Origin: G039954875 sp039954875
GTDB taxonomy: Bacteria; Bacteroidota; Bacteroidia; Flavobacteriales; Blattabacteriaceae
Assembly (NCBI GenBank): GCA_039954875.1
Contig: CP157202.1
Span: forward strand, 1,054,001 to 1,118,000
DNA: 64,000 nucleotides
Reading direction: 5' to 3'
This document shows positions 35,995 through 46,114 of the stretch, one piece after another; position 1 is the first letter of the stretch; the number at the start of each line of letters is the position of its first letter. The notes under the pieces were generated by a model, which saw only the letters and a list, made by a program, of their open reading frames with translations, was not told where the DNA came from and searched no databases. The translations under genes were made by a program, and so were the position numbers.

Positions 35995-38040
35995 TCACCA
36001 TATTTTTATCCTCGATCCAAGCGATTTATACATCCTATCTCCTTCTTTTTCTTTTACATTGAATATTTTATGAAAAATCTCAATATTTTTTTTTACAAAT
36101 CCTATGGCTCAATATTTACCAGGGGTATAAAAATATGTTTTGATCTGGTCTATCAAAGCATCATCTCTAAGTTTTGTCCGCCAAATAATGACCAAAAATA
36201 TAAAAAACCTTTGTGACGGGATGAAACCGTCTATCAAACCTGGAATTACTTTATCTTTCAAACACGTTTGCAAAACATCATAGGCTACATTTACTCCACC
36301 TAGGTCTGCAATATTTTCTCCCTAACTAGTCTTTCCATTGACGTGTATATTATGAATAGGGGAATAATTATCATATTGTTTAACTAAGCCTATAACGAGA
36401 GCAGTAAAGCGTTTTTTGTCGTCAGCCTGCCACCAATTTCTGAGATTGCCATCGTCATCAAACTACTAACCTAAATCATCGAATCCATGAGATATCTCAT
36501 GACCAATCACGCAACCTATACTACCAAAATTCATGACCGCATATCTCCGAAAATAATAAAAAAGGATTGAAAAATAACCGCTGGGAAAATAATTTCATTA
36601 TTTAGTGCATAATAATAGGCATTAACCGTTTGAGGACTCATCCACTACTCTTTTTTGTTTACAGGCCGATCAATATTTTTCACATTGTCTTGAAAACCCC
36701 ATTTTTTTAGGTTGATGTAATTAATTTAATAAATACCTCAGGAAGATTTGGGTTGAATGTCCAAAATATTATAATCATTCCAATTACCCTCATAGGAATA
36801 GCCTACCTTTACAGTAAATTTTACCAACTTATCCAAAGCGGTTTTTTTTAGTAGCAGCGCCCATCCAAAACATATTTTTGATACGTTACCGATAAGAGGC
36901 TACTAAGTATTGGACCAGTTCCTGCATATCTTTTTTTGGCTTGTGGAGGGAAATACTTCTTTGATGTAAAGCTTGCCGAGAGGCTCTACTATATGGAGAT
37001 TTATTTCGTCTAAAGCGCCTCTTTCAAGCGATTGCATTTTAGGGATGCCTTTAAGCACTTTTGAATAAAAATCAACATGAGCACGTTCTAACTCTGATGA
37101 CAATCTAGGTACCGCACCATTCAACACATGCCAACACAAAAGATATTTGACCTCATCTATAGAAGTTGTCTTTAGAATTTCATATAAAATTCTTAAATAT
37201 TGGAGCTAGTTTACAATAACTTTTTCGATATTTTTCAAACCTAGTTCAGCAAAATAAATCCTCCAATCTATCACTATGGCCAAGTTGCTCAACGCACCGT
37301 ATAAGGATTGTAAATATTTTTGGGATCCTAGAGCTCTCTTTTAGACAACATTGCTTTGGCCAACTTAGTCTCTAAAGCAACAATGGCTTTGGCTTTGGAA
37401 ATAACTGTAACCCTATCCCAATAAATATATTGTAGCATCTCATGCCACATGAGCATGATATTTGCAAATCTTCTCCTTAAAAACTTAATCTGGTTTTTAA
37501 TAAAAATCGCAATCTAAGTCCCAATTGACAGAGCCTAAAAATGCAACATTGATTTTGCTATCTTTCATGTCAGAGTGCGCATATATACGAAATAGTAGAT
37601 TCATACCATACGGCACATTTTTAATAAGATATTGTTGAAGGAAATGGAGATCCTTGACAGCATCAATATTTTACAAAAAAAATTGATGGGCTAAAGTCTT
37701 TTCACATCACGAGTAGTTATATTAATAATTATTAAAAAACAATCTATAAACTTCTACTGATAAGAACTATGTAAACATTATTTTCCAATATATATTTTCA
37801 ACACAGCCAATATACGAGAATAGCATTGCTTTCACGAAGTTCAAAGAAACCATCCCATATACCTTTATCAGGAGGAATAACAGTACTTTTTTTCCATCCA
37901 CCGTTTACATATTAATAAAAGTCATATTGCGGACGCAATTTTGGGTTCATATATTTCATTTCCAAACCCCTGTTCTGTCTTTGAGCATAAGAAATCAAAG
38001 TAAAGAAAAAAACATGTTGTACATAAAAAAGTTTCTTCAT
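35995..38040 (-). pseudogene. pepO: M13-family (neprilysin/PepO-like) metallopeptidase pseudogene
   Basis: The minus strand keeps the full order of an M13 peptidase. It starts with MKKLFYVQHVFFFTLISYAQ (signal peptide), YMNPKLRPQYDFY and YVNGGWKKSTVIPPD. In the C-terminal third, VIGHEISHGFDD carries the HExxH zinc motif, followed by GNLRNWWQADDKKRF, GENIADLGGVNVAYDVLQ and QRFFIFL.IIWRTK, ending MYKSLGSRIKIW. Many stops and frameshifts occur, including ones just after the zinc motif and in GENIADL's vicinity. The original protein was about 670 residues, secreted or periplasmic. The gene is dead but its ends are still precise. Confidence 0.92.
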
Positions 38041-38329
38041 GCCCTAAATGTTTAGATATTCATGAAGTGAATTTAGTAAAAAAATAGACCCATCAGTCAT
38101 ATAACTGACATTTTTATCCCCTTCGAAAGATGATAAATACCATACAGGAAAGGAAAAAGTCTATAAAATAGCTTGAAAAAACCACAAAACACCTATATAC
38201 ACAACCGTATATTAAAATACAATTAAAAAATATAGTATTAATCATATATTGAGAATTATTTTTCATCATACCTCTAGCTAATAAAATCTTAAAAAATAAT
38301 ATTCATTATTAAAAAAAAAACATTAACGG

Positions 38330-38960
38330 TAAATGCTTTTTTATTAGAGATATTTTTAGCTAACCGTCAAGAATATACAACACCTTTCTCAAAAGGAGAC
38401 AAATTCATCACCGGTACCTTAGACTATACCTATGAAAAAAGCAGTACAATAAAGAAGGTATCCCTGTAAGTGATATCGATGTGGTAAAGTAAACGCCTTA
38501 TCTATCAAGATGGATTTTGGTTATTCCATAGCCAATGATTAGGCCTTAGGGAGTATTTTGAGTTTTACAAAAACTAGTTGCAAACCTAGAAATAATTCAA
38601 CCACAACGACCAGTAATACCTTGACAATAGATCCTTTTGAACGAAAATATTTCTATGTGGGTAGCAATAGTTTTATCCCTTGCCTACACAATTAAAGGTA
38701 GTTTTTGAATGGAGTAACAAGACTACAACAGTCAAAACAGATGATATGAAGATTACCCAACGTGACACAAAAAAGACATCTTCGTTTGGGGACATCAATC
38801 TAAGACCTGAATTTAACTGTAATTTTTTTTTTAAAAAGTAGCTTTAGGCGCTAAAATGGGTAAGTTTGGATACAACAATAACAACAACCTAGACGAAAGT
38901 GAAAACTATAGATTTGGTATCAACTTAAGTGATATGACTTTTAGTGTATATTAAAAAAAA
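38330..38960 (+). pseudogene. Outer-membrane beta-barrel protein pseudogene, first of a tandem pair
   Basis: Plus-strand frames give a signal-like start (LTVNAFLLEIFLANRQ), the mature start FSKGDKFITGTLDYTYEKSS, a middle part with alternating residues (KMDFGYSIAND), and an end GAKMGKFGYNNNNNLDESEN then YRFGINLSDMTFSVY. This is the pattern of the small OmpA-like/porin-like barrels of Bacteroidota that end in FG.N/I..S.G.Y. Several stops. It is followed at once by a second, related copy. Confidence 0.6.
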
Positions 38961-38964
38961 ACGA

Positions 38965-39525
38965 CCATTAAAAAAGACTTATACTGATTAGCCTTTTCAC
39001 TCATGCACAAGTGGTTGAAGACAATCTATCCAAAAAAAATGCTTAGGTGACAGCATATAGGTATACTAAAACAAAAATTACGAAGATACTCCATCAATGT
39101 AATGCCTCTACCATCGGGTGTTTCTTCACCGGTAAAATAGCAAGCTGTCTAAAACTTGGATACGCATATGAATATATTAAAGAGACCAAACGTGATAATT
39201 ATATCTTTTTTACAACACCTTTGATAAGGAAATGTTATTAAATAGATTATTATTTTATATTTTTATTAATATTAAACACCTGTTTCAATTCGGAGCTACA
39301 AGATAGGGAAACACTTATCCTGCATCCAGAGAATAAGGGAAATTTCACTTAGGTCATAGCCTTAGTACCCATATTTTCTTATGGATTATCCAACAAACCC
39401 TTTTTATATACACAACCATAGGCCGATTTGGATACACAAACAATGACAAAAACAGCGATAGTCATCAATTTGGTATTGATCCAACCAACATCTTTCTAGG
39501 TGTCAATTTCTTTCTATAAGCAATA
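38965..39525 (+). pseudogene. Outer-membrane beta-barrel protein pseudogene, second of the pair
   Basis: It begins with a second signal-peptide-like segment (LISLFTHAQVVEDNLSKKN, cleavage after AQ). It passes through CLKLGYAYEYIKETKRDNY and ends IGRFGYTNNDKNSDSHQFGI then DPTNIFLGVNFFL. Its end matches the end of the previous copy (GKFGYNNN...FGINLSDMTF), so the two arose by duplication. Frames are broken by several stops and shifts. Confidence 0.6.
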
Positions 39526-39739
39526 GAAAAACGCTAAAAATCCCAAAAGGGCGTATTAAAAAATGAACAGGATAGAGACGTAGAATCTTCAGTCCTTTTT
39601 TATATCTAAGATGGGATTTTTTGTGGTATGGTTTAGAAGTCGTATCATTAAAAATTTAATTATTTAGATTTAGGTCTGTATAATTTCAGTCTATATGAAA
39701 TAAATCCTTATGGATTTACACCACTTATCAAAGATTTTT

Positions 39740-41260
39740 TTACAAAAAAACATTTTGATTCATCTGTAACAAGATATCCAGATAAGTACGATCGTTAGCT
39801 AAACGAGGTACCTTATTTTGCCCGCCCAATTTGCAACATGACTTAAACCAATCGTAAAAAAGCCCTTTTCTAGCTATTCGTATCATCGGTGGGAGCAAAA
39901 TCATATTATTGTATCGTTTTACTTCATAGTCTGAATTTAAAGACTGTAATGTACTGTCTAAAATATCACAAAAAACACTCATATCAGTAGGTATTTTTTC
40001 AAATTCAATAATCCACTCATGAGCACCTGAAGACCTTTCTGTCATATAAATAGGCCCTGCTGTATATTCACGAACAATAGAATCTGTCCCTTTACACGCC
40101 TTACTCAAAGCCTCATCTGCATTTTCAACGATCAACTCCTCCCCAAAAGTATTGATAAAATGTTTTGTCCTACCCGATATGATAATACGATAAGGCAAAA
40201 GATGAGTAAACTTTACAGTATCTCCAATGATATATCTCCACAAACCCGTATTAGTAGAAATAACCATGGCATAATTTAAATTTAATTGTGCTTTTTCAAT
40301 AGGAAGGACAGGGGGAAATTCACTATCTAACTCCTCCATAGGAATGAACTCATAAAAAATACCATGATTCAACAAAAGTAAAAGCTCTTTTGAATGCTTT
40401 TGATCTTGTATAGCAAAAAAACCTTCTGATGCATTATATGTATCATAATAATTAATATCTTTACGAAAGATATTTTTATATTGCTCTATATAAGGCTTAA
40501 AACTCACTCCACCATGAAAAAAGACTTCCAAATTGGGCCATACTTCATCTATATACTTCTTTTGAGAAGTTTCCATAACCTTACTCAATAATACCAACAT
40601 CCAAGAAGGCACACCAACTAAGCTACGTACATCTTGCTTAACCACTTCCAGAACTATGGCTTTAAGTTTTGATTCCCAATCACTCATCAAAACCACCTTC
40701 TTACTAGGAGTACCCCTCCACTCAGCCCACAATGGTAAGTGCTCTACCAATATCGAGGATACATCTCCATATAAAGTACCATAATCATATAACCTATAGC
40801 TACCTCCTAAACGCAAGTTTTTCCCTGCAAAAAATTTCGTATCTGGATGATTATGCGCATAGATGGCAAACATATCCTTTCCTGCTTTATAATGACACTT
40901 ATCCAAGCAAGATTCGGTTATAGGTATGTATTTGCTCTTAGCGTTAGTTGTTGCAGATGATTTAGCAAACCATCTGACCTTTCCTGGCCACAAAACATCA
41001 GCCTCTCCTCTACGCATCCTCTCAATAGAAGGGCATAAGTCCTCATATTTACACAAAGGCAATCTACTGGCAAAATCTTCATATTTCTTAATTTCTCGAA
41101 ATCCATACTTCCGGCCGATCTGGGTATCTCTAGCAGTATAGACAAGATCCAACATTAAACGATTTTGAACTTCCACGGGATGATCAATAAAAGGCTGCAT
41201 CTGATCAAGACGTCGTTTCACAAAAAACTCGTATATTGAGTTCATAAGAGTTTTCACCAT
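39740..41260 (-). CDS. GH3 auxin-responsive-promoter family protein (acyl-adenylating fold)
   Basis: A 506-residue protein of the bacterial GH3 family, common in Bacteroidota: DTQIGRKYGFREIKKYEDFA near residue 55, RWFAKSSATTNAKSKYIPIT, VGVPSWMLVL, VFFHGGVSFKPYIEQY, YDTYNASEGFFAIQD, and NTGLWRYIIGDTVKF then ISGRTKHFINTFGEELI. The motifs match the ATP-binding segments of adenylate-forming acyl-amido synthetases in plants. The bacterial substrate is unknown. Complete, and flanked by pseudogenes downstream. Divergent from the DUF2797 gene. Confidence 0.9.
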   Translation of the reverse strand: MVKTLMNSIYEFFVKRRLDQMQPFIDHPVEVQNRLMLDLVYTARDTQIGRKYGFREIKKYEDFASRLPLCKYEDLCPSIERMRRGEADVLWPGKVRWFAKSSATTNAKSKYIPITESCLDKCHYKAGKDMFAIYAHNHPDTKFFAGKNLRLGGSYRLYDYGTLYGDVSSILVEHLPLWAEWRGTPSKKVVLMSDWESKLKAIVLEVVKQDVRSLVGVPSWMLVLLSKVMETSQKKYIDEVWPNLEVFFHGGVSFKPYIEQYKNIFRKDINYYDTYNASEGFFAIQDQKHSKELLLLLNHGIFYEFIPMEELDSEFPPVLPIEKAQLNLNYAMVISTNTGLWRYIIGDTVKFTHLLPYRIIISGRTKHFINTFGEELIVENADEALSKACKGTDSIVREYTAGPIYMTERSSGAHEWIIEFEKIPTDMSVFCDILDSTLQSLNSDYEVKRYNNMILLPPMIRIARKGLFYDWFKSCCKLGGQNKVPRLANDRTYLDILLQMNQNVFL

Positions 41261-41305
41261 AAAATACTCAATTTAGCGTGTAAAGTTAGCAAAAATTAAG
41301 TCTAT

Positions 41306-42106
41306 ATGCGATTCGAAGGATTACTTACAAAAATGAAAAATGAACATACAAACCCCATAAAATATTACTTGAATCTACGAAATGATTTCTTATACATGAA
41401 CCCCATCATCGGGAAAAAAATCCGATTGATACATCTGCATTACGAATGCATTCACTGCAGATCTGATACCTCCATCTACCGTCAAGGCTATTGTAAAAAA
41501 TGCTTCTTCACTTCACCACAAACTAATCCTGGTGTACTACGACCCGAGCTCAGCATCGCACACCTAGATATCGAACAACGAGACCTCAAATGGGAAAAAT
41601 CTTTCGAGTTACAACCTCACATCGTATACTTGGCCATCACAGGCGGTCCAAAAGTAGGCGTCACACAAGAGATACAAACCCCTACTCGATGGATCGACCA
41701 AGGCGCTATACAAACGATAAAAATAGCTCGTACACCCAACCGTTATCTAGCCGGCATCGTAGAAGCAACCCTCAAAGAGAAGATTTCTGACAAAACTCAC
41801 TACAGAGCTATGCTTAGAATCGAAATCCCTGATACAGATCTCCTTGCAATGAAATATTATTTGAAAAAATTTTTCCCTAAAGAGTCTCAAGATTATTTCA
41901 TCCAAGAGGACGAGATCACTCACCTCCACTATCCGGTAGAAAACTACCCCGAGAAAATTGAGACCCTTCATTTGAAAGCAACAAAAGACTTTGAAAAGAA
42001 ACTGGTGGGCATCAAAGGGCAATATTGGATATTTAAAGATGGTAGTGTGATCAACATACGAAATCATGAAGGATTTTATATCGAAATACACATTCACAAT
42101 GACTGA
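41306..42106 (+). CDS. DUF2797 protein with N-terminal zinc-finger-like cysteines
   Basis: A 266-residue protein. Near residues 50-72 it has CIHCRSDTSIYRQGYCKKC, a likely metal site. It continues with the DUF2797 signatures PELSIAHLDIEQRDLKWEKS, VYLAITGGPKVGVT, PTRWIDQGAIQTIKIARTPN and RYLAGIVEATLKE. The family has no established function. The segment GPKVGVTxxxxxPTRWIDQGA is reminiscent of a GIY-YIG-like fold, which is only a suggestion. Complete. The start could be the internal ATG at 41333 (MKNEHTNPIKYYL). Confidence 0.85.
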   Translation: MRFEGLLTKMKNEHTNPIKYYLNLRNDFLYMNPIIGKKIRLIHLHYECIHCRSDTSIYRQGYCKKCFFTSPQTNPGVLRPELSIAHLDIEQRDLKWEKSFELQPHIVYLAITGGPKVGVTQEIQTPTRWIDQGAIQTIKIARTPNRYLAGIVEATLKEKISDKTHYRAMLRIEIPDTDLLAMKYYLKKFFPKESQDYFIQEDEITHLHYPVENYPEKIETLHLKATKDFEKKLVGIKGQYWIFKDGSVINIRNHEGFYIEIHIHND

Positions 42107-42266
42107 TCTACCATCTATAAAACCTTACCAATGAATATTCTTACCCTAACCCATCACAAATAAAGCAGTCCTGGGGGAATATAGATAAACCTTCAAACAA
42201 TATCTATTTTACACTTTAAACTAATTTTGTCCTAGAAGCACTTAAACACCTTTTTCCATTAAAAAA

Positions 42267-42800
42267 ATGATGCTACTTACCGGAGACGTTACAGAAGACC
42301 ATGAAGTGATGGTACCCTTCCAAATGCTAGAAATGATGGGTTTTGAAATCCATGCTGTATGTCCAGGTAAAAAAAAGGGGATACTATAAAAACGGTTATT
42401 CATAACTTTGAAGTAGGTCAAACCCATAAAGAAAAACGTGACCATAATTTTATGCTCACCTATTATTTTGATGAAGTTAAAACCGAATATTACATTGAAT
42501 TATTTTTACCGGGTGGGAAGGTCTACTGAATACCTACGACTGAACCCTCGCATACTAGAGATCACGCGGGGGACTTTTTCAAAAATGATAGACAATTGGT
42601 TACCGTTTGCCATGGTCCTCAAATACTGACGATAGCCCAAGTAGTCCAAGGAAAAAACTTATCGCCTATCCCCCCCCACATTCAAAACTTAAGTAGGAAC
42701 AGCTGGAGGACACTTTATGGAAGCTACATTAAACAATACAGTGACGTACAGTACTCTCAATCACTGCTCCAGCATCATAGCCAACTCATCCCAAGCTGAT
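42267..42800 (+). pseudogene. DJ-1/PfpI-family protein pseudogene
   Basis: Plus-strand frames give MMLLTGDVTEDHEVMVPFQM, LEMMGFEIHAVCPGKKKG, then in other frames IKTVIHNFEVGQTHKEKRDH, FMLTYYFDEVKTE, LFLPGGK, TEYLRLNPRILEITRG and VTVCHGPQILTIAQVVQGK. The conserved nucleophile cysteine in the AxCHGPQ motif is still present as VCHGPQ. The gene of about 190 codons is broken by at least three frameshifts and a C8 run at 42670-42677. PfpI/DJ-1 proteins have glyoxalase, deglycase or peptidase-like roles. Confidence 0.87.
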
Positions 42801-43060
42801 ATGTGAATTTTTACTACTATTAAGATTAAGTTTCCCTTAAAAAAATAACCGGCTTTTTATCTCAATCCAACCAATATGATCACTCAAATCAAAAATAAAA
42901 AACGATAGCACGCTTTTGTAAAGAATTGATAGATCCTACCCACATCCTTGATGTCTAATGTTTGTCACCCACCTATTTATTATTAAAAAAACAAATCTTT
43001 GCTTTGACTGAAAAAACCACTTTAAAATATGAGAAATAGATCTCAATACCAAATTCAGCT
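42801..43060. other. Decayed spacer
   Basis: AT-rich with no gene recognised on either strand. Confidence 0.5.
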
Positions 43061-43064
43061 TACC

Positions 43065-43625
43065 AATTAAAATTGTGGATTTTCATGCGAAACACGCCAT
43101 CTAAATTATCTTCTTTCTTGTCTTATTTTAGACTCTAAATTGAAAGCGTATCCAACACCTCCAGTCACAAACGAACGTATATTATTAAAATATTCTCCAT
43201 AGAACTTTACGATCAATGGAATACTCAAATAAGTAGACTGTATTTTGCTCATATATACCCTAACTTTATCAGAGAGACTAGGAAAATCCCCCTGATTTTC
43301 GAAAAATAATCTCCCCCCTTCACAAAGTGTACATCAGACTCCAGGAGTAGATCTCCATAGCTATGGAGACGCAATTTTCAAATCAAACCTACCGTGAAAT
43401 CCATCCTTCCTTGAGTATCTATAGTAAATCAGCACTTATCACCATCGGAAAAAATCCAAAAAAATTTAGCATCATATTAAAATCAAAATGATTCATAATT
43501 ATATAATATACTAAATCCCCAACATTTTTTATCAATCTTATGAGAATTGTTATACATCTTAGTCACACGACAAATTTAGGCATCAATACCCATCATGAAA
43601 AATACATAAAAACGTACCACCAATA
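43065..43625 (-). pseudogene. PorT-family outer-membrane beta-barrel pseudogene
   Basis: The minus strand reads, in broken frames, NYESF..YDAKFFW, DTQGRMDFTVGL, RLFFENQGDFPSLSDKVRVY, SKIQSTYLSIPLIVKFYGEY and FNNIRSFVTGGVGYAFNLES. The stretch ST(Y)LSIPL.VKF..E.FNN.RP.V.GG..Y.FNL is typical of PorT-like barrels. It directly follows menG on the same strand, a neighbour pair I associate with Bacteroidales. Stops and shifts make it non-functional. Assignment is by the C-terminal motif and context. Confidence 0.6.
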
Positions 43626-43659
43626 CTTCATAATTAATCAAACATCACATAACAAACAC

Positions 43660-44391
43660 CTAACGCTTCATAGCTATATAAATAGAAACAAAACCAAAAG
43701 TAAGTGACAAGACATGTGGTCTCAAAAACCCACAAGACTTCAATATATTTTTTATCTGGACACCATGAGGAAAAGCCATTACAGATCGTGGTAAATAATC
43801 ATAAGCAGCGACATCTTTAGAAAATATCCGCCCTACGAAAGATATATAATGAGAATAAAGATTGTACACAAATTTTACAAAAGCCCCTTTAGGCTGAGAA
43901 AATTCTAAAATTATCATAACTCCGGCGGGCTTCAGTACCCGATGAATTTCTTTCAAACCATTTTCGAGTCGCTCAAAGTTACGCACACCAAAAGCTACAG
44001 TCACCGCATCAAAACTTTCTGCTTCAAAAAGCATAGCTTCTGAATCACCGCGCACGACGCTCACACGTTCTTCCAAACTTCTACTTAAAATTTTTTTTCG
44101 AGCTATTTCCAACATCTTTTCAGAGCAATCCAAACCCACCACATTTATGCCCAACACTCTTCTTGCCGCCATGATAGCTAGATCTCCCGTACCTGTAGCC
44201 ACATCTAAAAGCTCATCCGGAGAAAATCTATACAATAAATCTACTGCCTTTCTACGCCAACTGAGGTCGATACCAAAAGATAAAATATGATTAAGCAGAT
44301 CGTACCTTGACGAAATACGATCAAACATATATTCCACTTGTTTCTTCTTGCTCAAAGGGGAATTTTTATAAGGTTTTACTTCTGTCTTCAA
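43660..44391 (-). CDS. menG: Demethylmenaquinone methyltransferase
   Basis: From a TTG start at 44391 this gives 243 residues, the family length. A promoter element lies just upstream. Reading on to 44493 adds a leader that covers a C9 run and is unlikely. Motifs: QVEYMFDRISSRYDLLNHIL, DLSWRRKAVDLLYR, LLDVATGTGDLAIMAAR (SAM site), VGLDCSEKMLEIAR and VTVAFGVRNFE. The end is SLTFGFVSIYIAMK. It methylates demethylmenaquinone in the last step of menaquinone synthesis, so a respiratory quinone is implied. Confidence 0.93.
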   Translation of the reverse strand: MKTEVKPYKNSPLSKKKQVEYMFDRISSRYDLLNHILSFGIDLSWRRKAVDLLYRFSPDELLDVATGTGDLAIMAARRVLGINVVGLDCSEKMLEIARKKILSRSLEERVSVVRGDSEAMLFEAESFDAVTVAFGVRNFERLENGLKEIHRVLKPAGVMIILEFSQPKGAFVKFVYNLYSHYISFVGRIFSKDVAAYDYLPRSVMAFPHGVQIKNILKSCGFLRPHVLSLTFGFVSIYIAMKR

Positions 44392-44408
44392 TGTAAAATG
44401 ATTTGTGA

Positions 44409-44416
44409 CAAAGATA
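44409..44416 (-). promoter_or_regulatory. -7 element (TATCTTTG) before menG
   Basis: Minus-strand TATCTTTG fits TAnnTTTG and ends 17 bases before the TTG at 44391. It places the transcript start downstream of all longer candidate start codons. Confidence 0.5.
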
Positions 44417-44552
44417 GAAAATTGTCCAAGCTTACACATTGCCATCGACCCACTCAAAAATAAATACCTGACCAGTATAGCCCCCCCCCACAATGCGTTT
44501 TAAACAAAATTGTTTTACTTTACCACCCGTTTTCTATCTAAGCCTAACAAAA

Positions 44553-45656
44553 ATGATCCGATCAATCATCCAAGCCACCGGCCATTATCTACCGAAAAGA
44601 ATAATAAAAAATAGCTATTTTTTGAATCATAACTTTTATGATAATAAAGGATTAAAAATCAATAAATCCAACCAAGAGATTATTCAAAAATTCCAAGAGA
44701 TCACAGAAATAGAAGAGCGGAGGTATGTGAGCGATGATCTCTCTAGCTCAGACATTGCTACCATTGCTTCACAAAGAGCCTTGAGCGAAAGTCAAATCGA
44801 TAAAGAGCAACTCGACTATATCATCGCAGCACACAACTATGGAAACATCCATCCGATCTCACATCAATCCGATATGATGCCTGCCATCGCTGCCAGAGTA
44901 AAAAACAAACTAGGTATAAAAAACAATCATTGTCGTCCCTATGATATGATCTTTGGTTGTCCAGGATGGATCGAAGGATTAATCCTAGCCGATCAGCTCC
45001 TCAAAGGAGGACATGCACAACACATACTCATCACCGGATCTGATACCCTATCTAAAATGGTAGACCCTTATGACCGCAATGCGATGATATTTTCAGACGG
45101 AGCTGGAGCAGCCATACTATCAGCTGTAGAGACAAACCAAGACATCGGCATCCTCCACTACGACTCTCAATCAGACAACGGTGAAGAGTTACATTACCTA
45201 TTCAATGGTCTTTCTTTGAATACCAATTATACAGAATCTATGGTCAATATTAGTATGAATGGTAGGAGAATATACGAATACGCTTTGACCGTAGTACCCC
45301 TGATGTTAAAAAAACTTCTCGATAAAACCCAGTTGCAACTCAAAGATATTAAAAAAATCCTCATCCACCAAGCCAATGCTAAAATGGATCATGCCATCTT
45401 AAAGCGATTTCTAACCTACTACGAGCATCCAAACGATGAGAAAACTTGTGCAGACCTCATGCCAATGAGCATTCAAAAATTAGGCAATTCTTCTGTAGCC
45501 ACTGTCCCCACCTTACTCGACAGAATCCTCAAAGGGAAAATGCCTCCCCATGAACTCAAATCTGGAGACACTATCCTAATGGCATCCCTAGGCGCAGGGA
45601 TGAATACCAATGCCATGATCTACCGTTTCTCCCCCCCCTCCCCCCACCACCGATAA
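44553..45656 (+). CDS. 3-oxoacyl-ACP synthase III-family protein (FabH-like)
   Basis: From ATG 44553 (MIRSIIQATGHYLPKRIIKN) this gives 367 residues with the ketosynthase III triad: C136 in MIFGCPGWIEG, H271 in ILIHQANAKM, and N311 in KLGNSSVATVP. Bacteroidota carry such a FabH-like second enzyme of uncertain role beside the true FabH, and it could start or extend acyl chains. The last residues, SPPSPHHR, are encoded by C-runs (C8 and C6 at 45631-45645). Relatives end near AMIYR, so the tail is probably a run-on from a slipped or lost stop. The ORF continues upstream to 44493, but family alignment favours 44553. Confidence 0.88.
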   Translation: MIRSIIQATGHYLPKRIIKNSYFLNHNFYDNKGLKINKSNQEIIQKFQEITEIEERRYVSDDLSSSDIATIASQRALSESQIDKEQLDYIIAAHNYGNIHPISHQSDMMPAIAARVKNKLGIKNNHCRPYDMIFGCPGWIEGLILADQLLKGGHAQHILITGSDTLSKMVDPYDRNAMIFSDGAGAAILSAVETNQDIGILHYDSQSDNGEELHYLFNGLSLNTNYTESMVNISMNGRRIYEYALTVVPLMLKKLLDKTQLQLKDIKKILIHQANAKMDHAILKRFLTYYEHPNDEKTCADLMPMSIQKLGNSSVATVPTLLDRILKGKMPPHELKSGDTILMASLGAGMNTNAMIYRFSPPSPHHR

Positions 45657-45682
45657 TAACCCTCTCCACCTTAAAAATAAAC

Positions 45683-45713
45683 TTTGTAAAGACAAAAAAC
45701 ATCATTATCTTTG
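45683..45713 (+). promoter_or_regulatory. Consensus Bacteroidota promoter of rpmE2 (TTTG-N19-TATCTTTG)
   Basis: TTTG at 45683-45686 and TATCTTTG at 45706-45713 are spaced by exactly 19 bases, the ideal arrangement. The L31 ATG is 29 bases downstream. Confidence 0.75.
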
Positions 45714-45742
45714 TCGTCCATCATTACACCAATCACAGTACG

Positions 45743-46000
45743 ATGAAAAAGGGAATCCATCCAGAGAATTACCGAGTAGTAGCTTTCAAAGATATGGGCA
45801 ATGAAAGCGTATTCATATGCAAATCAACTGTCAAAACTAAGGATACTATAAAGGTAGAGGGGGCAGAATATCCCTTATATAAGATGGAAATCTCAAGCTC
45901 CTCCCACCCCTTTTTCACCGGTAAATTGAAATATGTGGACACATCTGGGCGAATAGAAAAATTTAGGAGCAAGTACGCAAAATTCGAAAAGGAAAAGTAA
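45743..46000 (+). CDS. rpmE2: Large ribosomal subunit protein bL31, type B (zinc-free)
   Basis: An 85-residue protein: MKKGIHPENYRVVAFKDMGN, CKSTVKTKDTI, YPLYKMEISSSSHPFFTGK and RIEKFRSKYAKFEKEK. The lack of the CxxC zinc site and the length mark the B type (YkgM-like), which is the normal L31 in Bacteroidota. It has its own consensus promoter upstream. Complete. Confidence 0.96.
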   Translation: MKKGIHPENYRVVAFKDMGNESVFICKSTVKTKDTIKVEGAEYPLYKMEISSSSHPFFTGKLKYVDTSGRIEKFRSKYAKFEKEK

Positions 46001-46114
46001 TTGGTTTTCATGGATTATTGTTGATCGAATGACACAGCCCCCTCCCCACCTCATAGAAGGGAGGTAATCATTTTTTAAAAAGTCATTCCAGCTTATTTAA
46101 AAAAACATTTCTTC

